Source: JAHJQZ01 sp963667595 (GTDB lineage: Bacteria; Pseudomonadota; Alphaproteobacteria; Rhizobiales; Devosiaceae). From it: a stretch of 64,000 bases of DNA. Location of the stretch: NCBI GenBank assembly GCA_963667595.2, contig CAXXWD010000005.1, positions 62,001 through 126,000 on the forward strand, read 5' to 3'. This document shows, piece after piece, positions 8,094-15,268 of this stretch. The notes below the pieces were generated by a model. That model searched no databases, was not told the DNA's origin, and saw only the letters and a list, made by a program, of their open reading frames with translations. Position 1 is the first letter of the stretch, and every line of letters begins with the position of its first letter. The translations under genes and the position numbers were made by a program.

Positions 8094-9464
8094 ATGAACG
8101 CAATTGCCGAAGGGTTCAAGTCGCGACTTGGCCGCAGTTTCGCGGTCCTTTTCGCCCTTGTCCTTTTCCTCGCGTCCTCGGTGGCGCCCAGCGCGGCCCA
8201 GAACGTTTCGATCATCCGCGATGCCGAGATCGAGGGCATGATCCGCGATTTTGCCACGCCTCTGCTCGGCGCGGCCAACCTTCGCTTGACGCCCAAGGTC
8301 TATATCGTCGCCGATCGCGGCTTCAACGCCTTCGTCATCGAGGATGGTTCGATCTTCGTCAATTACGGCACGCTGATCGAAGTCGACAATTCCAACCAGC
8401 TCAAGGCCATTCTCGCCCATGAGATCGGCCACGTCGCGGGCGGCCATCTTGCCCGTCTGCGCGACCAGGCCAATGTCAACACCACGATGCAGGCGCTTGC
8501 CATGGTCCTGGGCGTCGGCGCCGCCGTCGCGGGATCGAGCATGGGCGGCGGCCCCGAAATCGGCCACATGGCCACAGCCTTCATCATGGCCTCCCAATCG
8601 GCCGGTACCGGCGCCCTGATGGCCTTCCGCCGCTCCGAGGAAAGCGCCGCCGATGCCGCCTCGCTCAAATATCTCGAAAAAACCGGCCAGTCGGGCCGTG
8701 GCATGGTCGAGATCCTTGAATATCTGAAAGGCGAGGAACAGGCGGGCTATTCCCCCTATATCCGCACCCATCCCGATGCCGGCACCCGCATCAGCCAGGT
8801 CGAGGCCGCCGCCAAGGCCCTGCCGCACTGGACGACGCCGAGCAAAGCAAGCGACGACGCCCGGCTCGCCCTTTCCCGCGCCAAGGTGGTGGGTTTTCTC
8901 GAATCCCGCCAGACCGTGATCAACACCTATCCGAATGCCGATAAATCGCTGGCCGGCCGCTATGCCCGCGTCATCACCGCCTACAAGTCGGGCGCCGGCG
9001 TTTCGGCCATTCCGGTCATGGCCGATCTGGCCGCAGCCGCGCCACGCAATCCGTTCTTTCAGGAACTGCTCGGGCAGATGTATTTCGAAACCGGCCAGCC
9101 GCTAAAGGCCGTCACGCCCCTCGCCCGCGCCATCAAGCTCGCACCCAAGGAGCCGCTGATACGCGTTCTCTACGGGCAGGCGCTGCTCGCCACCGAGAAA
9201 AAAGCCAATATCAAGGAGGCGGTCTTGCAGCTGAAACGTGCCGCCAACGAGGATTCCGATTCGATTCTCGCCCTGAACGTTCTGTCGCGTGCCTATGCCG
9301 CACTGGGCGATTTCGGCGAAGCCGATCTCGCCGCCGCCCAGGCCGCCATGGCCCGTGGCGACAAGGGCCTCGCGGTCAGTCTTGCCCGAAAAGCGCTCAG
9401 GAATCTGACGAAAGGCAGCCCGAGCTGGCTGCGCGCCGACGATATCGTCAGCCTTGTGCGCTAA
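8094..9464 (+). CDS. M48 family periplasmic metallopeptidase with TPR region (BepA/YfgC type)
   Basis: 456 aa from ATG 8094; a longer in-frame start at 8025 would precede the signal peptide and is unlikely. Signal peptide at residues 1-36 (AVLFALVLFLASSVAPSAAQ). M48 peptidase domain with zinc motif HEIGH at 109-113 and the downstream glutamate region SEESAADA near 182. The C-terminal 200 residues look like tetratricopeptide repeats. In E. coli the relative BepA degrades or chaperones misassembled outer-membrane proteins; a quality-control role here is inferred from that architecture. The DsbA-like gene follows 205 bases downstream. Confidence 0.93.
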   Translation: MNAIAEGFKSRLGRSFAVLFALVLFLASSVAPSAAQNVSIIRDAEIEGMIRDFATPLLGAANLRLTPKVYIVADRGFNAFVIEDGSIFVNYGTLIEVDNSNQLKAILAHEIGHVAGGHLARLRDQANVNTTMQALAMVLGVGAAVAGSSMGGGPEIGHMATAFIMASQSAGTGALMAFRRSEESAADAASLKYLEKTGQSGRGMVEILEYLKGEEQAGYSPYIRTHPDAGTRISQVEAAAKALPHWTTPSKASDDARLALSRAKVVGFLESRQTVINTYPNADKSLAGRYARVITAYKSGAGVSAIPVMADLAAAAPRNPFFQELLGQMYFETGQPLKAVTPLARAIKLAPKEPLIRVLYGQALLATEKKANIKEAVLQLKRAANEDSDSILALNVLSRAYAALGDFGEADLAAAQAAMARGDKGLAVSLARKALRNLTKGSPSWLRADDIVSLVR

Positions 9465-9534
9465 AGTGCCGGAGAAAAAGCCCGCTTCTGTTTTTCCGGT
9501 TGGAAAGCACGACATCTCAAGGATCTACGCCATC

Positions 9535-9568
9535 TCACCCGGTTCCACAAAAGTGTGACCTGCTCTAG
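9535..9568. repeat. Family C interspersed repeat, copy 1
   Basis: A 34-base element starting TCACCCGG and ending TGCTCTAG, matching 28900-28933 at 28 of 34 positions. It lies between the M48 and DsbA-like genes. Confidence 0.7.
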
Positions 9569-9669
9569 CATCCGCCCCGCCGACCGACTATTGTCACCCC
9601 CAATATTCAGCATTTTCTATATAGCTTGACCGGAGAGGCTTCCGTTTAAGCTCAGCCGGAGACATCCGC

Positions 9670-10521
9670 ATGACCCGCCTCAATGTCACCCTGATTGTTC
9701 TCGTCGCGATTCTTGCGACCGGTCTGGGGGCCAGTTTGTGGTTCCGGCCCGCGCCGGGACTGACCGAAGGCGATGTGCGTGCGATCGTCAGTTCCGAGCT
9801 GACCACGACCGATAGCGCGACCGAAATGACGGAAGCGCCGGTTCTCGATTCGGCAACGCTCGATCCAATGATCGAGGCCTATCTTCTGGCCAATCCGAGC
9901 ATTCTCGAAAAGATGAGCGCCGCGCTCAGCGCCGAACACGCCGCGCTTGCGGCCGAACGGGACCGCAAGGCCATCGCCTCCATCCATGACGAGATCTTCG
10001 ACGATCCCGATCAGGCCGTGGTCGGCAATCCGGACGGCGACATCACGCTGGTCGAACTGTTCGACTACAATTGTTCCTATTGCCGGACCGCCCTGCCGGA
10101 TATGGCCCAGCTCATCGCCGACGACCCCAATCTCAGGATCGTTTTGAAGGAATTCCCGATCCTGTCGCAAAGTTCGGTCGAGGCCGCGCGCATCGCCATC
10201 GCCGCGACGCGGGCCGGCGTCGATTACTGGGCCTTCCATTCTGCCCTGTTCAGCGGCCGCGGTCAGGTGACCGGCGAAGCCGCGCTCAAGGTGATCGAAA
10301 CCCTCGGCCTCGACAAGGACGCCATTGCCGCCGATGCCGAGAGCGACGCCGTGACCGATGTCATCCGCAAGAGCTACGATATCGCCCAGATCCTTTCGAT
10401 CAACGGCACGCCGGCCTTTATCATCGGCGACGAGGTCGTCTCCGGCGCCGTCGGCATGGATGCCCTCAAGATGCGCATCGACAACCTGCGCGCCTGCGGC
10501 AAGACCGTGTGCGATAGCTGA
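9670..10521 (+). CDS. DsbA-family thiol:disulfide oxidoreductase (thioredoxin fold)
   Basis: 283 aa. An N-terminal membrane anchor or uncleaved signal (about residues 6-26), a helical region to about 110, then a thioredoxin-fold domain. The active site is CSYC at 135-138 in the strand LVELFDYNCSYCR, and the cis-proline loop is NGTPAF near residue 245. The architecture (anchor, helical leader, then DsbA domain) matches the DsbA/Com1-like proteins common in alphaproteobacteria, which introduce or isomerise disulfides in periplasmic proteins. A partner DsbB was not seen in the window. It is followed by the aroQ-accB-accC cluster. Confidence 0.92.
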   Translation: MTRLNVTLIVLVAILATGLGASLWFRPAPGLTEGDVRAIVSSELTTTDSATEMTEAPVLDSATLDPMIEAYLLANPSILEKMSAALSAEHAALAAERDRKAIASIHDEIFDDPDQAVVGNPDGDITLVELFDYNCSYCRTALPDMAQLIADDPNLRIVLKEFPILSQSSVEAARIAIAATRAGVDYWAFHSALFSGRGQVTGEAALKVIETLGLDKDAIAADAESDAVTDVIRKSYDIAQILSINGTPAFIIGDEVVSGAVGMDALKMRIDNLRACGKTVCDS

Positions 10522-10659
10522 GAGCACATTTCCTGACACGTCCGCCCCGGCCCCGGCGTCTCGGCTGTGGCGTAACGCGTCACATGCCTTTGCCTTTTCG
10601 CACCAACTGGTATAGTTCGGCTAACCGTTGGCCGGGTGCCAACGCGAAAAGCAGGGCAA

Positions 10660-11094
10660 ATGGCGAAATCCATTCACATTCTCAATGGCCCCAATCTCAA
10701 TCTGCTTGGGACACGGGAAGCTGGTATTTACGGCAACCAGACGCTCGCCGACATCGAGGCGATGTGTCGGGCCGAATGCGACAGCCTGGGCATCGCCATG
10801 CATTTCAGCCAAACCAATTCCGAGGGTGAACTCGTTTCGCAGATTCAGGCGGCCGGCACGGCGGGCGCCGGCGTGGTTCTCAATGCAGGAGCCTATACGC
10901 ACACCTCAATTGCCGTGCATGACGCCATTCGCGGGGCGAAAGTCCTTGCCGTGGAGGTGCATATAAGCAATGTCTTTGCGCGGGAAGAATTCCGCCATCA
11001 CTCGTACATATCGCCGGTTGCGCTCGGCGTCATTTGCGGCTTTGGCGCGACCAGTTATAAATTGGCGATCTCGGCGCTGGCCGAGAGGCTCTGA
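10660..11094 (+). CDS. aroQ: 3-dehydroquinate dehydratase, type II
   Basis: 144 aa from ATG 10660 (an in-frame ATG at 10636 would add eight residues). It catalyses the dehydration of 3-dehydroquinate to 3-dehydroshikimate in aromatic amino acid synthesis. Diagnostic motifs: NGPNLNLLGTRE at 9-20 (flexible lid with catalytic Tyr further on), NAGAYTHTS at 75-83, and the EVHISN / FRHHS region at 99-115 with the catalytic histidine. The NAG in place of the commoner NPG is seen in related enzymes. It lies just before accB and is probably cotranscribed. Confidence 0.97.
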   Translation: MAKSIHILNGPNLNLLGTREAGIYGNQTLADIEAMCRAECDSLGIAMHFSQTNSEGELVSQIQAAGTAGAGVVLNAGAYTHTSIAVHDAIRGAKVLAVEVHISNVFAREEFRHHSYISPVALGVICGFGATSYKLAISALAERL

Positions 11095-11125
11095 GTTACC
11101 TATTGGCCGGGGAGACGGACCAGAC

Positions 11126-11617
11126 ATGAGCAAACCTCTTGAGGTGGATCAGAACCTGATCCGCGCGATTGCGGAACTGCTGAACGAACAGAATCTTGCC
11201 GAAATCGAGGTCGAACGCGACGATTTCCGGGTCCGGGTAACGCGTACGCATGCGGGTGGCGCGAGCATCGCCTATGCGGCGCCGTCCATGATGGCCGCCA
11301 TGCCGCCGGCAAACGCCACGGCCGCCGGCGCCGCACCGGCGCCAGGCGCCGCTGCACCGCCTCCCGAGGACCTCGCTTCCCTGCCCGGCACCCTGACCTC
11401 GCCCATGGTCGGCACCGCCTATCTGGCGCCCGAGCCCGGCGCCAAGCCTTTCATCGAAATCGGTGCGACGGTTTCGGAAGGCCAGACGATCCTTATCGTC
11501 GAGGCCATGAAGACCATGAACCAGATCCCGGCCCACCGTTCCGGCACCGTGACCCGCATTCTGGTCGAAAACGCCCAGCCGGTCGAATATGGCGAGCCGC
11601 TGGCCATAATCGAATAA
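11126..11617 (+). CDS. accB: Acetyl-CoA carboxylase biotin carboxyl carrier protein
   Basis: 163 aa from ATG 11126. It carries the biotin of acetyl-CoA carboxylase, the first step in fatty acid synthesis. An N-terminal helical part (residues 1-50), an Ala/Pro-rich linker (about 55-90), then a biotinyl domain with EAMKTM at 126-131; K129 is the biotinylated lysine. An open frame extends upstream into aroQ, but MSKPLEVDQ is the usual start. It is 31 bases after aroQ and 96 bases before accC, whose product carboxylates this biotin. The gap to accC contains a family B repeat. Confidence 0.97.
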   Translation: MSKPLEVDQNLIRAIAELLNEQNLAEIEVERDDFRVRVTRTHAGGASIAYAAPSMMAAMPPANATAAGAAPAPGAAAPPPEDLASLPGTLTSPMVGTAYLAPEPGAKPFIEIGATVSEGQTILIVEAMKTMNQIPAHRSGTVTRILVENAQPVEYGEPLAIIE

Positions 11618-11626
11618 GAGTGAGGC

Positions 11627-11651
11627 CCGAAAAGTGGGAACCGGTTTTCGG
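11627..11651. repeat. Family B interspersed palindrome
   Basis: CCGAAAA (11627-11633) and TTTTCGG (11645-11651) enclose GTGGGAACCGG. Related elements lie at 13746-13789 and 28837-28859. Located in the accB-accC gap, so it is transcribed and could form a hairpin that separates the two messages. Confidence 0.65.
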
Positions 11652-11713
11652 ATACGCCGAACGGTGAGAAAGCCAGTCAAAAGCCCGTCAATCGGCCACC
11701 GGAGCGTTTGTTA

Positions 11714-13063
11714 ATGTTCAAGAAGGTCCTGATCGCCAACCGCGGCGAGATCGCCCTGAGGGTGCTGCGTGCCTGCAAGGAACTCGGCATCCAGACCGTC
11801 GCGGTGCATTCCACCGCCGACGCCAATGCCATGCATGTCCGGCTTGCCGACGAAAGCGTGTGCATCGGTCCTCCGGCCGCCAAGGATTCCTATCTCAACA
11901 TTCCCTCGATCGTCGCCGCCTGCGAGATCACCGGAGCAGACGCCGTGCATCCCGGCTACGGATTTCTTTCCGAAAACGCCCGCTTCGCCCAGATCCTCGA
12001 AAGCCACAAGATCGCTTTCATTGGCCCCAGCGCCCATCACATCGAAATCATGGGCGACAAGATCGAGGCCAAGAAGACGGCGCGCGAATTGGGCATTCCC
12101 TGCGTACCCGGGTCCGACGGTGGCATTTCGAGCGCCGAGGAGGCCAAGCGCGTCGCCAGGGACATCGGCTATCCGATCCTGATCAAGGCCGCGTCCGGCG
12201 GCGGCGGCAAGGGCATGAAGGTCGCCAATTCGGAAGCTGAAATTTCCGTGGCGTTCTCGACCGCCCGCTCCGAAGCCAAGGCCAATTTCGGCGACGACAC
12301 CGTCTATCTCGAAAAATACCTGGCCAAGCCACGCCATATCGAGGTGCAGGTGATCGGCGACGGGCATGGCAAAGCCATTTATCTCGGCACGCGCGATTGC
12401 TCGCTGCAGCGGCGTCACCAGAAGATCATGGAAGAGGCGCCGGCCATGGCCGTGCCGCCCGAAAAGCAGAAGGAAATCGGCGAGATCTGCTCGAAAGCCA
12501 TACAGAAGCTTGGCTATTCGGGCGCCGGCACCATCGAGTTTCTCTACGAGAACGGCGAATTCTATTTCATCGAGATGAACACCCGTCTGCAGGTGGAGCA
12601 TCCGGTGACCGAGCGCATCACCAATATGGATGTCGTTTACGAGCAGATCCGCGTTGCGGCCGGCGAAAAGCTGTCGCTGACCCAGCGCGAAATCCGCTTT
12701 TTCGGCCATGCCATCGAAGTGCGGATCAACGCCGAGGACCCCACCAATTTCATGCCCTCGCCCGGCACCATTTCCTACTATCATCCGGCGGGTGGCGTCG
12801 GGGTTCGCGTCGATTCCTCTGTTTATCAGGGCTACAAGATCCCGCCTTATTACGACAGCCTGATCGGCAAGCTGATCGTGCACGGACGGACGCGTCCGGA
12901 AGCCCTGCAACGTTTGCGGCGGGCGCTCGACGAGTTCATCGTCGACGGCGTCAAGACCACGCTGCCGCTGTTCCAGCGTCTTCTGGACGAGCCGGACATC
13001 CAGACCGGGGATTATGACATCCACTGGCTTGAAACCTATCTCAAGGGGAACAAGGAGGGGTAG
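11714..13063 (+). CDS. accC: Acetyl-CoA carboxylase, biotin carboxylase subunit
   Basis: 449 aa from ATG 11714 (a TTG six bases earlier is less likely). ATP-dependent carboxylation of biotin on AccB. Biotin carboxylase N-terminal domain (FKKVLIANRGEIALRVLRA), ATP-grasp with the glycine-rich loop ASGGGGKGMK near 160-170, the YLEKYL / HIEVQV segment, and the catalytic FIEMNTRLQVEHPVTE signature near 285-300, followed by the biotin carboxylase C-terminal domain. Length is normal for the family. The aat gene starts three bases after its stop codon, indicating coupled translation. Confidence 0.98.
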   Translation: MFKKVLIANRGEIALRVLRACKELGIQTVAVHSTADANAMHVRLADESVCIGPPAAKDSYLNIPSIVAACEITGADAVHPGYGFLSENARFAQILESHKIAFIGPSAHHIEIMGDKIEAKKTARELGIPCVPGSDGGISSAEEAKRVARDIGYPILIKAASGGGGKGMKVANSEAEISVAFSTARSEAKANFGDDTVYLEKYLAKPRHIEVQVIGDGHGKAIYLGTRDCSLQRRHQKIMEEAPAMAVPPEKQKEIGEICSKAIQKLGYSGAGTIEFLYENGEFYFIEMNTRLQVEHPVTERITNMDVVYEQIRVAAGEKLSLTQREIRFFGHAIEVRINAEDPTNFMPSPGTISYYHPAGGVGVRVDSSVYQGYKIPPYYDSLIGKLIVHGRTRPEALQRLRRALDEFIVDGVKTTLPLFQRLLDEPDIQTGDYDIHWLETYLKGNKEG

Positions 13064-13066
13064 GCC

Positions 13067-13732
13067 ATGAGCCGCCCCGATCCGTTCGAACTCGAAATCA
13101 CACCAGATCTGGTGATCCGGGCCTATCGCGCCGGCATCTTTCCCATGGCGGAAAGCGCCGAGGACGAGGACCTGTTCTGGGTGTCGCCGGAACAGCGCGG
13201 CATTATTCCGCTCGATAGGTTCCACATTTCGAAAAGCCTGAAAAAGGCGATTCGTCGTGCGGATCACGACATCCGCGTCGACAGCGATTTCGATGGCGTC
13301 ATTACGGCCTGCGCCAGCGTCGGCGAGGATCGCGAGATCACCTGGATCAACGAAACCATCCGGTCGGTCTATGGAGAGCTTTTTCGTCGCGGCGTCTGCC
13401 ACACCATCGAGGTCTGGCGCGAAAAGCGCATGATCGGCGGGCTTTACGGTCTCGGCATCGGCGGAGCGTTTTTCGGCGAATCAATGTTCCACCGCGAAAC
13501 CGATGCCTCCAAGATCGCCCTCGCCCATCTGGTCGAACGGTTGAAGGCCGGCGGCTACGCCCTGCTCGACACGCAGTTCTTGACCGATCACCTTCGTTCG
13601 CTCGGCGGCATCGAGATCAAGCGCGAACTCTACGAGATGATGCTGGCCGAGGCTCTCGACAAGCCAGGCGATTTCTACGCACTCGACCGGCAGGAGGGAC
13701 CGATCCCCGATCAGGTCGGGGATGATGATTGA
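13067..13732 (+). CDS. aat: Leucyl/phenylalanyl-tRNA--protein transferase
   Basis: 221 aa. Adds Leu or Phe to the N-terminus of proteins bearing basic N-terminal residues, marking them for ClpAP degradation (N-degron pathway). Family signatures: the LVIRAYRAGIFPM start, FWVSPEQRGIIPL, and the GVCHTIEVW / GGLYGLGIGGAFFGESMF / ALAHLVERL core with DTQF near the end. The last ten residues (PIPDQVGDDD) are not family sequence; they are encoded by an interspersed palindromic repeat that overlaps the 3' end (13704-13727). This tail is probably a neutral extension. Confidence 0.96.
   Translation: MSRPDPFELEITPDLVIRAYRAGIFPMAESAEDEDLFWVSPEQRGIIPLDRFHISKSLKKAIRRADHDIRVDSDFDGVITACASVGEDREITWINETIRSVYGELFRRGVCHTIEVWREKRMIGGLYGLGIGGAFFGESMFHRETDASKIALAHLVERLKAGGYALLDTQFLTDHLRSLGGIEIKRELYEMMLAEALDKPGDFYALDRQEGPIPDQVGDDD
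13704..13727. repeat. Family A palindrome inside the 3' end of aat; left 19-bp direct repeat
   Basis: Contains the 19-mer CCCGATCAGGTCGGGGATG at 13706-13724, which occurs again in the same orientation at 17989-18007. Its palindromic part (CCCGA/TCGGG, with GATCAGG between) is in frame with aat and codes PIPDQVGDD. Confidence 0.85.
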
Positions 13733-13745
13733 GCATGAGGCAAGA

Positions 13746-13789
13746 GCATTTCCAGGTGAAGTGGACACCGGCTCACCGTTCGGAAATGC
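13746..13789. repeat. Family B interspersed element with 8-bp terminal inverted arms
   Basis: GCATTTCC (13746-13753) and GGAAATGC (13782-13789) bound a 44-base element containing GTGGACACCGG, the same core pattern as GTGGGAACCGG at 11634. This resembles the dispersed palindromic elements common in Hyphomicrobiales. Confidence 0.7.
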
Positions 13790-13806
13790 CATAAAACAAG
13801 AACTTG

Positions 13807-13843
13807 GAGCCTTTCACCGTTTCCGTGAAACTGTGAAAGGCTC
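13807..13843 (+). other. Very strong 37-nt hairpin, possible terminator or RNA element
   Basis: GAGCCTTTCAC (13807-13817) pairs perfectly with GTGAAAGGCTC (13833-13843). After one C/T mismatch, the inner GTTTC (13819-13823) pairs with GAAAC (13827-13831) around a three-base loop CGT. That is 16 base pairs in 37 nt. No T-run follows, so it is not a classical terminator. It may stabilise or end the accB-accC-aat transcript, or be a mobile palindromic repeat. A poorer family A copy follows at 13863-13891. Confidence 0.7.
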
Positions 13844-13862
13844 TTGGGCTTGCCCAATATGC

Positions 13863-13891
13863 GTCGTCATTCCCAACGCGATTGGGACTCC
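13863..13891. repeat. Degenerate family A repeat
   Basis: GTCATTCCCAA and TTGGGACTCC pair around CGCGA. The sequence has the GTCATTCCC head of the family but with a different stem. No gene lies in 13733-13968. Confidence 0.5.
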
Positions 13892-13968
13892 AGCGGCGCG
13901 CGGGTCTTGACGCGCGAAAGACTCGTGAGGTCAGCGTGGCCTGAACGCGCCAAAAGGCGCCTCCACCT

Positions 13969-14409
13969 TCACCGCCGGGTCAGCACCTGCCGGAAATCCC
14001 GGTGCCAGTTCATGCCGTCCGTGCAGGATTGCCACTCTCCCTCCAGAACCCCGCCCGATGCGTCCAGCCGAGCCGCAAATTTCTGCGTGAAGCCGGGGGC
14101 GTGGCGCCAGAGTTCGAGCATGCGGTTGGCAAAACTCATCTGATAGAGACGCGAAACGTCGTCGCTGCCGTAGTAATGGGCCGAATAGGTGCCGTGATCG
14201 TCATCGGCACCGAGCACCCACACGCCGGACGGCAGGCGTTCGTCCTCGAAGGTCTGGCGCATCACGACAATGGCATCATCGAAGTCGCGGGTCAGAATGG
14301 CGCTCCCGCCGATCGTGCCAGTCACGTCCTTGAGAAAGCGAACGTCCGACACAGCCACGTTCCAATCGCCGAGAAGCGGCTCAAGCGCGCTCAGCATCCT
14401 GTTGGCCAT
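13969..14409 (-). CDS. Uncharacterised protein resembling DUF1579 beta-barrel family
   Basis: 146 aa, convergent to aat. Near the start LEPLLGDWNV matches the L-x-x-LxGxW opening of DUF1579 and lipocalin-like proteins. Alternating short strands (GGSAILTRDFDDAIVVMRQTFE, SGVWVLGADDDHGTYSAHYYGSD, FTQKFAARLDASGGVLEGEW) suggest a small antiparallel barrel that binds a hydrophobic ligand. There is no signal peptide or catalytic motif. A role cannot be given. Its downstream end lies beside the strong hairpin at 13807-13843. Confidence 0.75.
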   Translation of the reverse strand: MANRMLSALEPLLGDWNVAVSDVRFLKDVTGTIGGSAILTRDFDDAIVVMRQTFEDERLPSGVWVLGADDDHGTYSAHYYGSDDVSRLYQMSFANRMLELWRHAPGFTQKFAARLDASGGVLEGEWQSCTDGMNWHRDFRQVLTRR

Positions 14410-14762
14410 ATCATTTTCCTCCCTTGGCCATTCCTTTGCGCATCAGTCTAGCAGAAAAGTGTGCGATGCGCGCCGCGCGTTCGACCGCAGGGGAAACCAG
14501 CCGCAACCTCCATGAAGCCGAACCGTTCCAGGCTGGCGTCGACCCCGTCGGCCTGCCCCTCCCGGTCGTTTGTCCGGTACCGTTTCCGTTCCGCGGCCTT
14601 GCGTCGCAAGGGTCCGAAAATCCTGCAACTGATATTGACTATCATTTGCGATAGGTGAGAGGCCATGAGGCGTGGAGTGAAACCGAACGGACCAGCGCCG
14701 CAAAGGAAGTCGACGCACCTCCCGCGTCTGGCGGCCCGCCTCCGTTCAAAGCGTGACACGAG
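14410..14762. other. Divergent intergenic region in front of the feo operon
   Basis: About 350 bases between the DUF1579-like gene (minus) and feoA (plus). It contains the Fur-type palindrome at 14625-14649. The remaining sequence is GC-rich with no convincing reading frame; open frames on both strands here look like non-coding translations. The feo promoter should overlap the palindrome. Confidence 0.6.
14625..14649. promoter_or_regulatory. Fur-type operator of the feo operon
   Basis: TGATA (14630-14634) and TATCA (14640-14644) are perfect inverted arms around TTGAC, extended outward by GCAAC and TTTGC (GCAA/TTGC match). The 25-base near-palindrome, AT-rich in a GC-rich region and 114 bases before feoA, matches the layout of Fur-family sites. 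It should repress feo when iron is sufficient. In this order iron control can be by Fur, Mur or RirA/Irr; the palindrome with a TGATAnnnnnTATCA core argues for Fur/Mur rather than the IRO box. Confidence 0.75.
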
Positions 14763-15032
14763 ATGATGACCAACAAGAGCCTCCCCCTGATCATGGCGAA
14801 TGCCGGTGAACGGCTTCGGATTACCGCAATTCCCGCCGGCCGCGGCGCCGAGGCGCACCTCGGCGAACTGGGCCTGCATGTCGGCAGGGAAATCCGGATC
14901 ATGCAGCGCCAATCGAAGGGCCCCCTGCTCCTCGGTATCGGAGATGCCCGGATCGCCGTGGGTTTCGGTTTGTGCAGCAAGGTCCTGGTGTCGCTGGTCG
15001 ATCAGGAACAACAGGAAAAGGTGAGACCATGA
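14763..15032 (+). CDS. feoA: FeoA domain protein, first copy
   Basis: 89 aa. SH3-like FeoA domain: ERLRITAIPAGRGAEAHLGELGLHVGREIRIMQRQ, then a conserved IGDARIAVGFGLCSKVLV strand pair. FeoA is a small cytosolic protein needed for FeoB-dependent ferrous iron uptake, probably acting on the FeoB G domain. The start is ATG ATG at 14763/14766 with only a weak GAG upstream. It is the first gene of the operon and overlaps the second FeoA gene by four bases (ATGA). Confidence 0.9.
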   Translation: MMTNKSLPLIMANAGERLRITAIPAGRGAEAHLGELGLHVGREIRIMQRQSKGPLLLGIGDARIAVGFGLCSKVLVSLVDQEQQEKVRP

Positions 15033-15268
15033 GGACGAAACTGAAAGACCTCGCTATCGGCAAGCAAGCGAGTGTCGCCGGGTTCAGCGCGACGGGACGC
15101 GGCTACCGCCAGAAGCTTTTGTCGATGGGCCTGACCCCGGGTGTCACGGTTCGCATGGTCCGCATCGCGCCGATGGGAGACCCCATCGAGATCGAATTGC
15201 GCGGCTACCTTCTGAGTTTGCGCAAGGCCGAGGCGGACGCCCTTGAGATCGAGAGTGTGGCAGCATGA
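15029..15268 (+). CDS. feoA: FeoA domain protein, second copy
   Basis: 79 aa. A second FeoA domain, only distantly like the first: LKDLAIGKQASVAGF, RQKLLSMGLTPGVTVRMVRIAPMGDPIEIELRGYLLSLRKAEADAL. This copy is closer to the classical E. coli FeoA (MGLTPG and LRGYxLSLRKxEA). Its ATG overlaps the stop of the first copy and its own stop overlaps the feoB start, both as ATGA, so the three are translationally coupled. Confidence 0.93.
   Translation: MRTKLKDLAIGKQASVAGFSATGRGYRQKLLSMGLTPGVTVRMVRIAPMGDPIEIELRGYLLSLRKAEADALEIESVAA

Noticed and set aside
6819..8828. A fusion of the aminotransferase with an N-terminal extension of nearly 290 residues
   Set aside because: The extension is antisense to the M48 gene and lacks similarity; ATG 7964 starts the normal enzyme.
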